From Brevibacillus sp051967035 (lineage in GTDB: Bacteria > Bacillota > Bacilli > Brevibacillales > Brevibacillaceae), in assembly GCF_051967035.1 (NCBI RefSeq), contig NZ_JBQCKK010000014.1, forward strand, positions 1-64,000: a stretch of 64,000 nt of DNA, in the 5' to 3' direction. Below are positions 1 to 6,469 of the stretch, one piece after another. The notes under the pieces were generated by a model. That model was not told where the DNA came from, did no database searches, and saw only the letters and a program-made list of their open reading frames with translations. The position numbers and the translations under genes were made by a program. Position 1 is the first letter of the stretch. Every line of letters starts with the position of its first letter.

Positions 1-76
1 CTAGGGAATTCAGGGCTACAGCCGCCTAATAATACAGCCTCAATTAATATCTGTCTACTTGACAGGGGTCAGACCA
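1..76. mobile_element. Probable end of an IS3/IS150-group insertion sequence, continuing off the left edge
   Basis: The 25 bases at 52-76, read on the minus strand, begin TGGTCTGACCCC and end in GTAGACA. This is the form of IS150-group terminal inverted repeats (TG...CTGACCCC...GGACA). It lies 3 bases beyond the stop codon of the ArpU gene. No transposase reading frame is visible in the 76 bases available, so the identity rests on the end sequence only. Confidence 0.45.
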
Positions 77-79
77 ATC

Positions 80-529
80 CTACGCGGTCTCTTCTTTCTT
101 ATACACTTCTAACCTCAACATAAACGCCAGCTTGTAAAAAGCAGTTGACTTTTCCCGATAATATTGGCGCTCGCTTAGACCAAGCTCAGGCCAGATCCCA
201 TAGTCGGTTGCTGTCTCATCTTCAAGGTAACGCTTGGTGATGATCGCCCGCTGCTTTTTGCTGAGCCGACTGACGGCGCGTTCCACTCTCTCTGTCAGGA
301 TCCGCAGCCGCTCCTCGGTATCGACGTTCCAGGTGGCGCACTCCTCGGCCGGCGCGCCGGTCTTGTTTGTCAGGCCGTGAAACCTTGGCTCATACGATGG
401 TGTGTTGCTCATTTCCCGTCTGACGAATCCGATCTGGTTGTATATTCTTGCTGTCTCTAGGGCTTCCTCAACCCTTCTTTGTGTCTCTTTACGGTCGATT
501 TTCGGCAGGAATGACATTTGTGTGCTCAT
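80..529 (-). CDS. ArpU-family phage late-gene regulator
   Basis: 149 residues, about the usual length for the ArpU (autolysin regulatory protein) family, which controls late gene transcription in phages of Gram-positive hosts. The second half (about residues 90-140) has the family's sigma-region-4-like pattern: SKKQRAIITKRYLEDE, then a helix-turn-helix around LGLSERQYYREKSTAFYKLA. The start is ATG at 529 behind a GGGGGAG ribosome site. It is the last gene of the leftward early block, where late-gene activators normally sit. The putative insertion sequence end lies directly downstream and may separate it from its late promoter or late genes. Family assignment is confident; the DNA target is unknown. 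Confidence 0.75.
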   Translation of the reverse strand: MSTQMSFLPKIDRKETQRRVEEALETARIYNQIGFVRREMSNTPSYEPRFHGLTNKTGAPAEECATWNVDTEERLRILTERVERAVSRLSKKQRAIITKRYLEDETATDYGIWPELGLSERQYYREKSTAFYKLAFMLRLEVYKKEETA

Positions 530-554
530 CTTCGCTCCCCCTTTTCAGGTTGCC

Positions 555-618
555 CATGGTATAATTCTTTTGGCGTAGAAAACGTTTGGGCTTCCTTCCG
601 GGAGCTCTTTTTTTATTG
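555..618 (+). promoter_or_regulatory. Antisense extended -10 promoter followed at once by a terminator-like hairpin
   Basis: On the plus strand, against the operon, TGGTATAAT (556-563) is a perfect extended -10 box. About 25 bases further on, GCTTCC-TTCC-GGGAGC is followed by seven T residues, a good intrinsic terminator. A transcript would be only about 50 nt and no open reading frame lies between. Similar pairs occur at 7393-7466 and 8536-8593. Function is unknown. Confidence 0.35.
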
Positions 619-620
619 GT

Positions 621-773
621 TCAATGTTGTCTCAATTCGCTGCACGTTGTGCCTAAAATCCTTGCAATTCGTACAGTTAACGGGAGTGTCAGCTTCTTGA
701 TACCTTTTCCACTTCTGTCCGCCATATCATCCCGGCTAATTCCTTGCGCTTCCCGTAGCGACCGAATAATCAT
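621..773 (-). pseudogene. XRE-type helix-turn-helix protein apparently lacking its recognition helix
   Basis: A 50-residue frame starting ATG at 773, 11 bases after the dUTPase stop. It begins MIIRSLREAQGISRDDMADR, a clear XRE first and second helix, and ends LTVRIARILGTTCSEL, the usual last helices. Between them a normal XRE domain has 10-12 more residues (the second helix of the HTH, of type VSxxTIxxIExG); here SG runs straight into KGIKK. This looks like an in-frame internal deletion that would remove DNA recognition. The adjacent dUTPase shows the same kind of loss. It may be a decayed gene or a sequencing or assembly artefact; a functional minimal protein is less likely. Confidence 0.5.
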
Positions 774-784
774 ACTCTCGCCCT

Positions 785-994
785 TCAATTAGAGCGCATG
801 CCGGAGCTTCCAAAACCGCCTGTGCCGCGCTCTGTTATGTCCAGCTCGTCCACCACTTCAAACTGTGCGATGGGGGCGGTAGCCAAGATGATGACGTCCT
901 CTACCGCCACGAGATCGAAGCCTGCTGCGCCTGCGGTTGCATATCGAGGAATCACCGCGTCAGGATGAAGTTTCTTAATTTTCACGGGAATCAT
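785..994 (-). pseudogene. dut: dUTPase with internal in-frame deletion
   Basis: dUTPase hydrolyses dUTP to dUMP and is common in phage early regions. The 69-residue frame starts with the family N terminus (IPVKIKKLHPDA...ATAGAAGFDLVAVED, motif I) and ends with APIAQFEVVDELDITERG and TGGFGSSG, motif V. The central 80-100 residues of a normal 140-150-residue enzyme are absent, including motifs II (PRSG), III (the catalytic Asp/Tyr motif) and most of IV. The frame is kept across the junction near VEDVIILATAPIAQF. Without motif III the product cannot be an active dUTPase. Start ATG 994; the ribosome site is AGGAGCGAA. Confidence 0.75.
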
Positions 995-1009
995 TGCTTT
1001 CGCTCCTCT

Positions 1010-1267
1010 TCACACGAAATATTGTGTTAAGACGTACACTTCTTTTGCGTGAGATTCACCACGTAGGTACATATCAACGTTAAAATACGAGTTTGTTCTC
1101 TTGTCCAGGATTAACTCATTTCCGTTGTGCATCCCCCAGATGTGATTGCTTGTAATCGGACGACCCTTCCGGTGCTCCATCGAGCTTGGTTTCCATTCAA
1201 CGACAACAATGTCGCCCTTTTTCAGCTGATCGAACTGTTCTTTACTCTCCAATTTGTTGATCTGCAT
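1010..1267 (-). CDS. Small phage protein of unknown function (85 aa)
   Basis: The frame is open from 1297, but the ATG at 1267 has AGGAGG nine bases upstream and is the likely start (MQINKLESKEQFDQLKKGDI). The product looks like a soluble beta-rich protein with no cysteines, signal or membrane segment. The 'LKKGDIVVVEW' stretch resembles the entry of a small beta-barrel, but I do not recognise a family. It lies between the dUTPase remnant and a DUF2786 gene in a leftward early operon with short gaps. Confidence 0.6.
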   Translation of the reverse strand: MQINKLESKEQFDQLKKGDIVVVEWKPSSMEHRKGRPITSNHIWGMHNGNELILDKRTNSYFNVDMYLRGESHAKEVYVLTQYFV

Positions 1268-1309
1268 ACCGTTCGCCCTCCTGATCTCCCTATACAAAGA
1301 GTTAACTTT

Positions 1310-1987
1310 CTAGCTGGCAATCATCTTTTTACTAGAGTCGAAGCTTTTCCCGTCCGTAAACCCGCGTTCATAAGCTCCGTGATCACCGCCAAATGATGCG
1401 CCAATAGGTTTGGCTTTTTTCATTTTCATGCTTTCTCGTTCTTGTACAACGAGTGCATCCTTAACTAAAACAAGACCCCAATTATTTTTCTCAACCTGTT
1501 CTTTAAATTTTTGATCCAGCCCATGCAGATAACCTCTCAAGTAGTCGTTTACCAGGTAGGTGATTTCCGCTTTCCAGTAACCACTTTCTTTTAGTTCTTG
1601 CCGATATTTTGATAAATGGTACTTGATCGCTTCACATGCGAATTTGAAAATTTCAATTGCCAAAGACACGTCTGAGTCGAGGCCAACAAACCTAATTTGG
1701 GAGGCGCCGCTCTTCTTGTTAACGTAACTAAAGCATCGAAAGTTCTCTGCAATGGTTGCGGACAAACTCTTTTTCCACCAGATGGTTTTGCCGTATTCGG
1801 TTGCATGTTCATGAATCACGTTCTTATCCTGCTTTTCCTCGTGTTCTTCAACGTCTTGTATAGATAATCCATGCTCTGCCAACACACGTTGCGCCATTAA
1901 CATAGCTGCTTGTGCTTCTTGTTCTGATGGATTGTTACTCGCGAGTGCCAACGCTTTTCGAACTTTCCGCAAAATATTCTCATTCAT
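1310..1987 (-). CDS. DUF2786 domain protein, phage early region
   Basis: 225 residues from the ATG at 1987, which follows GAGGAGAGG; an upstream in-frame TTG is less likely. The N-terminal 40-45 residues (ILRKVRKALALASNNPSEQEAQAAMLMAQRVLAEHGL, given here by its ends ILRKVRKALALA and RVLAEHGL) are the DUF2786 signature, a helical domain found in phage and plasmid proteins. The rest (about 60-225) has the layout seen in phage DUF2786 proteins, with a charged stretch (KMKKAKPIG) and a Gly-rich end (GASFGGDHGAYERGFTDGK). Molecular function is not established for the family. Confidence 0.7.
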   Translation of the reverse strand: MNENILRKVRKALALASNNPSEQEAQAAMLMAQRVLAEHGLSIQDVEEHEEKQDKNVIHEHATEYGKTIWWKKSLSATIAENFRCFSYVNKKSGASQIRFVGLDSDVSLAIEIFKFACEAIKYHLSKYRQELKESGYWKAEITYLVNDYLRGYLHGLDQKFKEQVEKNNWGLVLVKDALVVQERESMKMKKAKPIGASFGGDHGAYERGFTDGKSFDSSKKMIAS

Positions 1988-2031
1988 CAAGACAACCCTC
2001 TCCTCGCCGTTTTTTCGCAATTGTGCTTGTC

Positions 2032-2184
2032 TCAAAACTTCCGATATGCTTCTGCAGCTTCCGCCTCCGTTTTCATATCCATCATGTAGAGCATAGATCC
2101 CTCGATCTCTCTGATCTGCTCCTCGCTATACCCCTTCCGCTGCATGGCCAGAATCATGTACCCGATCGCTGCTTGATTGGTCAT
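2032..2184 (-). CDS. Very small phage protein (50 aa), unknown
   Basis: ATG at 2184 with AGGGGTG upstream encodes a 50-residue acidic helical protein, starting MTNQAAIGYMILAMQRKGYS and ending in TEAEAAEAYRKF. It ends 44 bases before the likely start of the DUF2786 gene and opens a leftward block divergent from the gene at 2250. The Met-rich amphipathic helices suggest a small binding partner, but no family is recognised. Gene status rests on ribosome site, spacing and strand. Confidence 0.55.
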   Translation of the reverse strand: MTNQAAIGYMILAMQRKGYSEEQIREIEGSMLYMMDMKTEAEAAEAYRKF

Positions 2185-2249
2185 CAGTCACACCCCTGTT
2201 CTTTTGTCCCCACCCTTTGTGCCATAATGACCACAAGGGAGTTGATTTC
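2185..2249. promoter_or_regulatory. 65-bp divergent intergenic region with imperfect inverted repeat
   Basis: This gap separates a leftward gene (start 2184) from a rightward one (start 2250). CCCTTTGTG at 2213-2221 and CACAAGGG at 2232-2239 form an imperfect inverted repeat, whose right arm is the ribosome site of the rightward gene. TGCCATAAT between the arms could serve as an extended -10 for the plus strand. No good -35 is seen. Confidence 0.3.
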
Positions 2250-2462
2250 ATGGAAAAATCGTTCTACTACTCGGTGCCTTGGTCCGAAGCCAGCTACCTG
2301 AAAGAAGCGCTGCAGGCGATGGAGATACCGTTTGCCATTGAGCAGCCGTCCGATAGATTACAGCTCGCTCCTGGCGAAGTAGCCTTTGTCTTTCCTGATC
2401 TACACGTCCGTGTCTACAATCATGTTCGTGAGCTATTCGGAGGTCACGGCCTCCGCTACTGA
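2250..2462 (+). CDS. Small rightward phage protein (70 aa), unknown
   Basis: The ATG at 2250 lies nine bases after AAGGGAG and starts MEKSFYYSVPWSEASYLKEA. The protein has an alternating helix and strand pattern (a 'SEASYLKEALQAMEIPFAIEQ' -like region, then VAFVFPDLHVRVYNHVRELF) that resembles a small alpha/beta fold such as those binding a signal or partner protein; this is inference. It is transcribed against the surrounding leftward operon, as are the genes at 5955 and 6470. No family recognised. Confidence 0.55.
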   Translation: MEKSFYYSVPWSEASYLKEALQAMEIPFAIEQPSDRLQLAPGEVAFVFPDLHVRVYNHVRELFGGHGLRY

Positions 2463-2555
2463 GTGCACGTTTTCTCCCAGCCAATCTTCTTTCACGCACT
2501 GCTTTTGCCATGCAATTTGTTCCGCATGCGATAGTTGCTTGATTGAAGTCGTCAA
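2433..2555 (-). CDS. Possible small phage protein (40 aa), TTG start
   Basis: A TTG at 2555 directly after the TAA of the preceding gene has AAAGGGTGG upstream and opens a 40-residue frame beginning with TTSIKQLSHAEQIAWQKQ. Translational coupling to the 67-residue gene is plausible. Its 3' end overlaps the convergent gene at 2250-2462 by 30 bases. No family is recognised; support is limited to the ribosome site and position. Confidence 0.4.
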   Translation of the reverse strand: MTTSIKQLSHAEQIAWQKQCVKEDWLGENVHSVAEAVTSE

Positions 2556-2556
2556 T

Positions 2557-2760
2557 TTAACCACCCTTTCGCATCATGATAAAATGACCGTCCATGATGT
2601 CCTCTAAGGTAAAGCGATCGCTGTAGCCATAGGACAGCCAGTAGGCCCGAAGTGCCTCCTGCTGCTCCTTTGGATCATCCATTTTCAGTAGCCTTTCTGG
2701 CACTGGAATCCTCACCGGTACATCGCCCATAATCTTACCCGGCTGCTGCTCTCTTTTCAT
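2557..2760 (-). CDS. Small phage protein downstream of DnaB (67 aa)
   Basis: Starts at the ATG at 2760 (MKREQQPGKIMGDVPVRIPV), which follows AGAGGTGAGG; a GTG three codons earlier is less well placed. It overlaps the end of dnaB by 26 bases, so it is very likely translated from the same message. It contains the phrase LEDIMDGHFIMM, echoed as SEILDGHYATEA in the gene at 6957. Unknown function; probably a replication-module accessory. Confidence 0.55.
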   Translation of the reverse strand: MKREQQPGKIMGDVPVRIPVPERLLKMDDPKEQQEALRAYWLSYGYSDRFTLEDIMDGHFIMMRKGG

Positions 2761-4093
2761 CAGCCTCACCTCTGAATCGGTTATCCAGGGAAACGAATTT
2801 GTTGAACTCTTTCAAGAATGCGAGTTCCACCGTCCCAGTAGGGCCGTTGCGCTGCTTGCTGATAATGACCTCAACAACGTTTTTGTTTTCCGATTCTTTG
2901 TCGTAATAATCGTCCCGGTAAAGGAAAGCGACAATGTCAGCGTCTTGTTCGATTGATCCAGACTCTCTCAGATCTGACAGCATGGGGCGCTTGTCCTGGC
3001 GTTGCTCGACCGATCTGCTGAGCTGTGAAAGGGCAACCACTGGCACATCCAACTCTTTTGCAAGGGCCTTCAGCGCCCTTGAGATTTCCGAAACCTGTTC
3101 TTGCCGATTAGCCTTTAACGAACTTCCGATCAACTGCAGGTAGTCAATGATGACAAGATCAAGACGCCCGCATCTTTTTTTCAATTTTCTGCACTTGCGA
3201 CGTATGTCGGTAACGGATTGCCCCGCGGTGTCATCGATATAGATTGGTGCTCTGCTCATTTTGCCCGTCGCCATGGTAAGCTTCATCCAATCATCTTCAT
3301 CGAGCATGCCCGTCTTTAATCGCGATGCGTCTAGGTTACCCTCAGCTGAGAGCATACGTTGAACCAATTGGGACGTAGACATTTCCAACGAGAAGATCGC
3401 TACTGTTGCATCAGCTCTCAATCCTGCGTTCTGAGCGACGTTTAGGGCAAATGCTGTTTTACCGACTGATGGCCGTGCTGCCAGTATGATCAAGTCGCTA
3501 CGCTGAAAGCCTCGGGTCATTCGGTCAAGATCGGAATAGCCGCTGGGGATCCCGGTTACTTCTGTTTTTAACTGGCTCAGCCGTTCAATGGTGTCGTACA
3601 CATCCATCAACGCGTCTCGCATTGGGGTGAAGTAACTTCCTCCCAGGCGATCTTGTCCAATATCCGCCAGCAACTTTTCTGCTTTATCAACCAACTCAGT
3701 CACAGAAATTGATGAATAACCCTCTTCTACAACGGCAGTTGCCCTTTGGATGACCTGCCGCTGGATCGCCTTTTCCTTGACGATTTGGGCGTAATATTCC
3801 ACGTTTGCGGCAGTCGGGACAGCTTTCGCGAGGTCTGTCATGTATGTAACGCCGCCCGCCTCGGTGAGTAGTTTCTGATCTTGCAGCTTTGCCGTTACTG
3901 TAACGAGATCAAATGGTTCGCCGTTGTCGTAAAGCTCGGTCATCGCTGTATAAATACGCTCATGGGCTTTTTTATAAAAATCATCGGGTTGCAATATCTC
4001 ACGTACAGTTTCCATCGCCTCTTTGGCAAGAAAGATGGAGCCGAGTACAGATTGTTCAGCCTCATTGTTATGTGGAGGGATCAGATCAAGCAC
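2735..4093 (-). CDS. dnaB: Phage replicative DNA helicase, DnaB family
   Basis: Ring helicase that unwinds the replication fork. The N-terminal domain (LIPPHNNEAEQSVLGSIFLA...) and the RecA-like C-terminal domain are both complete. Walker A (AARPSVGKTA) is near residues 206-214, followed by EMS and the Walker B-type VIIDYLQL near 315; the 'LSQLSRSVEQR' and 'DLRESGSIEQDAD' motifs are present. 452 residues is the usual length. Two GTG codons (4102, 4093) could start it; the second has AGGGGG eight bases upstream. It overlaps the end of the loader gene by 8 bases. With the loader and initiator this forms a complete phage initiation set. Confidence 0.93.
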   Translation of the reverse strand: MLDLIPPHNNEAEQSVLGSIFLAKEAMETVREILQPDDFYKKAHERIYTAMTELYDNGEPFDLVTVTAKLQDQKLLTEAGGVTYMTDLAKAVPTAANVEYYAQIVKEKAIQRQVIQRATAVVEEGYSSISVTELVDKAEKLLADIGQDRLGGSYFTPMRDALMDVYDTIERLSQLKTEVTGIPSGYSDLDRMTRGFQRSDLIILAARPSVGKTAFALNVAQNAGLRADATVAIFSLEMSTSQLVQRMLSAEGNLDASRLKTGMLDEDDWMKLTMATGKMSRAPIYIDDTAGQSVTDIRRKCRKLKKRCGRLDLVIIDYLQLIGSSLKANRQEQVSEISRALKALAKELDVPVVALSQLSRSVEQRQDKRPMLSDLRESGSIEQDADIVAFLYRDDYYDKESENKNVVEVIISKQRNGPTGTVELAFLKEFNKFVSLDNRFRGEADEKRAAAG

Positions 4094-4895
4094 CCTGCCC
4101 ACCCCCTAAGTTTCGCAGCCGATAATCTGGTCCTGGCATTCTCAGCACTTTGGTCCCGTTCATCATGCGGCTGACGTTTCGTGACCCTAGATGTTTTGTT
4201 AGCTCATCCGAGTTGTAGTTTGTTGTAAAGATCGTGCTTTTGCCCTGGCGGCTATCAATAATTTCGAACAGTTTCTTAACAGCCCAGCTTTCAGCATCGT
4301 GGTTCCCCCGATATTCGGCACCGATATCATCCAGAACCAGCAAATCAACCGTCTCCAACAATTCCAGCCATTGCGCTTCCGTTACCTCCGGATCCCGGTT
4401 GTATGTCGCTCTGATTTTGCTTAAAAGTTTCGGGACGTTGATAAACAGGCAGGAGTGGCCTTTTTTTATGAGTGCCTTGGTCACAGCTGCTCCCAGATGA
4501 CTTTTGCCAACCCCGCAAGGTCCAGTGAGGAGAATGTTTTCTCCACTCCCCGGAACAAAGGTTTCAGCGAAGTGGCTCATCTTCTCTTTCGCTCGTCCCA
4601 AGTCCAACGTAGTCGGATAGTAATTTTCAAATGCTGCGCCTCTCAGATTCGGAGTTAGCAAGCTGTTTTGATCAAACAGTCGAAAAGGTTTCTGGCGTTT
4701 CAACTGCTCATTCTCCGCCATAACGCGCTCCACCATTTCTCGTTCCTCGCACTTTAGGCAAACCACCTTCCCTGTTGATTTGCGCTTGGTTGCCAGGGAT
4801 CCGCATAAATCGCACATTACCTCTTCGAAATCATCAAAAGAGATTGCTGTACTGACCCGTCTGTTCGAAATCAGGCTTCCCATCGCTTCGAGCAT
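4086..4895 (-). CDS. DnaC/IstB-like helicase loader ATPase
   Basis: AAA+ ATPase expected to load the phage DnaB helicase. A Cys4 zinc ribbon is seen near the N terminus (C28, C31, C46, C49: CDLC...CLKC). Walker A is GPCGVGKSH (about 125-133), Walker B LLVLDDIGA, with sensor-like TTNYNSDEL and an arginine-rich end. The start chosen is the ATG at 4895 with GGAGG eight bases upstream (MLEAMGSLISN), giving 269 residues. Its start lies inside the upstream initiator gene, a 62-base overlap, and its end overlaps dnaB, indicating translational coupling. DnaC, DnaI and IstB share this fold; the position next to dnaB decides for a loader. Confidence 0.88.
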   Translation of the reverse strand: MLEAMGSLISNRRVSTAISFDDFEEVMCDLCGSLATKRKSTGKVVCLKCEEREMVERVMAENEQLKRQKPFRLFDQNSLLTPNLRGAAFENYYPTTLDLGRAKEKMSHFAETFVPGSGENILLTGPCGVGKSHLGAAVTKALIKKGHSCLFINVPKLLSKIRATYNRDPEVTEAQWLELLETVDLLVLDDIGAEYRGNHDAESWAVKKLFEIIDSRQGKSTIFTTNYNSDELTKHLGSRNVSRMMNGTKVLRMPGPDYRLRNLGGGQGA

Positions 4896-5844
4896 GCGCC
4901 TTGCCTCCTTCCTTGTCGCCTGCAAGTCTTTCGTGCTTGCGATTCACCAAGCGGATAAACTTTTGCCGCGCCTCATGTTCCGAAGTCCGCCGGATGATGC
5001 CCAGTGTGTATTTCTCATCCTTGTCGTCATGATCCATGTGATGGACTGTGAGCGCGTAAAGGATGATGGCGGAGTTGGCTTCGCTCGTCCGCTTCTCGCT
5101 GCTGGCCGCAGCTTGCAGCTTGTCCCACGTCTTACGCGCAACATTCGCTGATAGGGTGCCTGTCCTCCTCACCAAACGAATGGTGTTGAAGTATTCAACG
5201 AACAGCTTTTTGGGCAATCCAGTCCCCATCGGGTTGATGAGCATTTGCGAATCAACAAAGATCTCGACGTCCTTTTTTGAGCGCAACTGCTCGGGAAAAT
5301 GTTTTACAAGTTCTTTGTGTTCTACATTGCTGTTATTACTTGCTGTTCTAGTATGGGGATCGCATTGGGGATTCTGTTGGGGGTTCATTGGGGAATCACC
5401 ACAATTCATATCGCCTTCACCCCTTGGTCTATCAACGTTTTTGTCCCCTTCTTCATTGGGGATTGATTGGGTACTGTATTGGGGAACTGATTGGGGAAAA
5501 TTCGAGACAGGTTCCCGCTTGTAAGTATGCAAGTTCTGCATGCTCTCATAGTTGAGAATCGTAATTTTCAGCCCTTGCTTTCGGCATTGCCCGTTCTGCT
5601 CGACCAGAATAAGCCCATCCTTTACAAGGGTTGCTAATGAGTACCTAACCTGGTCCCTTGTCCATCCTGTCGCCTCTGCGATCCCTGACGCTGAGGTAAT
5701 CAGCTGCCCTCTCAGGCATTGTGCCGAATCCTTGAAGTTGGCCTGCTCAACTAGATCGAAGAATAGCAGCTTGTCCCTTTTGCTTCGGAAAGTCAGACGT
5801 GGAAGGACAAAGAACCCCGTCGAACCGTATGTAGTTGCATCCAT
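4834..5844 (-). CDS. Phage replication initiation protein (DnaD-like, winged helix)
   Basis: 336 residues from the ATG at 5844, behind AGAGGAGAGCGGGG; the open frame extends further but the upstream part has no ribosome site. Residues about 10-110 form a winged-helix domain (TFRSKRDKLLFFDLVEQANF, then ATGWTRDQVRYSLATLVKDG). A polar linker rich in Asn, Pro, Gln and Ser follows (about 130-190), then a helical C-terminal domain. This is the architecture of phage replisome organisers that bind the origin and recruit the loader encoded next. The origin often lies inside such a gene, in the linker: here 5350-5480 holds repeated TTGGGGA-type words, a possible origin. Confidence 0.75.
   Translation of the reverse strand: MDATTYGSTGFFVLPRLTFRSKRDKLLFFDLVEQANFKDSAQCLRGQLITSASGIAEATGWTRDQVRYSLATLVKDGLILVEQNGQCRKQGLKITILNYESMQNLHTYKREPVSNFPQSVPQYSTQSIPNEEGDKNVDRPRGEGDMNCGDSPMNPQQNPQCDPHTRTASNNSNVEHKELVKHFPEQLRSKKDVEIFVDSQMLINPMGTGLPKKLFVEYFNTIRLVRRTGTLSANVARKTWDKLQAAASSEKRTSEANSAIILYALTVHHMDHDDKDEKYTLGIIRRTSEHEARQKFIRLVNRKHERLAGDKEGGKAHARSDGKPDFEQTGQYSNLF
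5345..5500. repeat. Cluster of GGGGA-type repeats in the linker of the initiator gene; possible phage origin
   Basis: On the plus strand the words TATGGGGAT, CATTGGGGATT, TTGGGGGTT, CATTGGGGAAT, CATTGGGGATTG, TATTGGGGAAC and GATTGGGGAAAA occur between 5354 and 5500, often with ATTGGGGA in common. They encode the Pro/Asn/Gln-rich linker of the initiator. Direct repeats inside the initiator gene are typical of iterons in theta-replicating phages. No experiment or search supports this here. Confidence 0.4.
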
Positions 5845-5875
5845 TCCCCGCTCTCCTCTACCAGTGGACTTGTTT

Positions 5876-5903
5876 TTGTAGGAATTTCCATCCTTCTGTC
5901 GAA
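5876..5903 (-). promoter_or_regulatory. Shared 28-bp element, copy 1; probable leftward early promoter
   Basis: Matches copy 2 (6397-6424) at 25 of 28 bases. Read leftward it contains TTCGACA, a 16-17-base gap and TACAAA, a fair sigma-A promoter driving the replication genes. The copy lies in the gap between divergent genes; its CTTCTGTC is complementary to GACAGGAAG in the ribosome site of the opposite gene (5934-5945). Confidence 0.45.
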
Positions 5904-5954
5904 GTGGTTCGATGTCCAGACTTACCAAATCATGACAGGAAGGAGGAGAAGTCA

Positions 5955-6179
5955 TTGGTGTTTACTTTTAAAAGCCCTGTTGGCTTAATGAAAATTTACC
6001 CCGATCCCCATACCCGAATGTTCGCTTTAGCAATTGGCGATACCGTGTATGGTCATTATCCTAGTGCCATTGCTGCCGCAGATGATGTCTATACTCATAG
6101 CACCGGGTGCTTTGAGTGGGATGAGCTTGCTGGGAAAGTTGATGCCCCCACTGACATTTACGAGTGGAACCGGGTTTAA
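5955..6179 (+). CDS. Small rightward phage protein (74 aa), unknown, TTG start
   Basis: A TTG at 5955 lies eight bases after GGAGG (in GGAAGGAGGAGAAGTCA) and begins MVFTFKSPVGLMKIYPDPHT. The protein is a compact alpha/beta type with several aromatic residues (YGHYPSAIAAADDVYTHSTG) and ends in DIYEWNRV. It is divergent from the initiator gene and convergent with the next leftward gene, overlapping its stop by 4 bases. It is one of three single rightward genes set inside the leftward operon. No family recognised. Confidence 0.55.
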   Translation: MVFTFKSPVGLMKIYPDPHTRMFALAIGDTVYGHYPSAIAAADDVYTHSTGCFEWDELAGKVDAPTDIYEWNRV

Positions 6180-6379
6180 CTACGTTCTTCTATCGTTGGC
6201 CACATCTTCTCTCGGGCATCCCGAAAGATTAATGTAGCTTCACGAAAAGTCAATCGATGACGCTTCATCAGGTCAATGAACTCTTTTGTTACTTGGCCAA
6301 TCGGCGTCGTCCCCGCGACACCAACTCTGTTACTCGCCAGCTCATCCTGCACGATTTCCCGGATGCGTTGTTCATCCAT
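6176..6379 (-). CDS. Small phage protein (67 aa), helical
   Basis: The ATG at 6379 follows a perfect AAGGAGGTGA. The product (MDEQRIREIVQDELASNRVG...) is charged and mostly helical, of a size typical for phage regulators or adaptor proteins. The end EFIDLMKRHRLTFREATLIF could fold as a small helical hairpin. No membrane or metal-binding motif is present and no family is recognised. The gene is divergent from that at 6470. Confidence 0.55.
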   Translation of the reverse strand: MDEQRIREIVQDELASNRVGVAGTTPIGQVTKEFIDLMKRHRLTFREATLIFRDAREKMWPTIEERS

Positions 6380-6396
6380 CGCACTCACCTCCTTTC

Positions 6397-6424
6397 TTGT
6401 AGGATTTTCCATCTTCCTGTCGAA
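6397..6424 (-). promoter_or_regulatory. Shared 28-bp element, copy 2; probable leftward early promoter
   Basis: Copy of the element at 5876-5903 (25 of 28 bases the same), again in a divergent gap and 20-30 bases before a leftward start codon. TTCGACA and TACAAG are spaced as a promoter on the minus strand. Its CTTCCTGT is complementary to ACAGGAAG in the ribosome site of the rightward gene (6452-6463). Confidence 0.45.
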
Positions 6425-6469
6425 TACTGAAGTCGTCAAAACTCCCAGTTACAGGAAGGAGGTGAAACC

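Noticed and set aside
2217..2249. N-terminal extension of the 70-residue gene (start at 2217)
   Set aside because: The ribosome site AAGGGAG lies inside it, next to the ATG at 2250.
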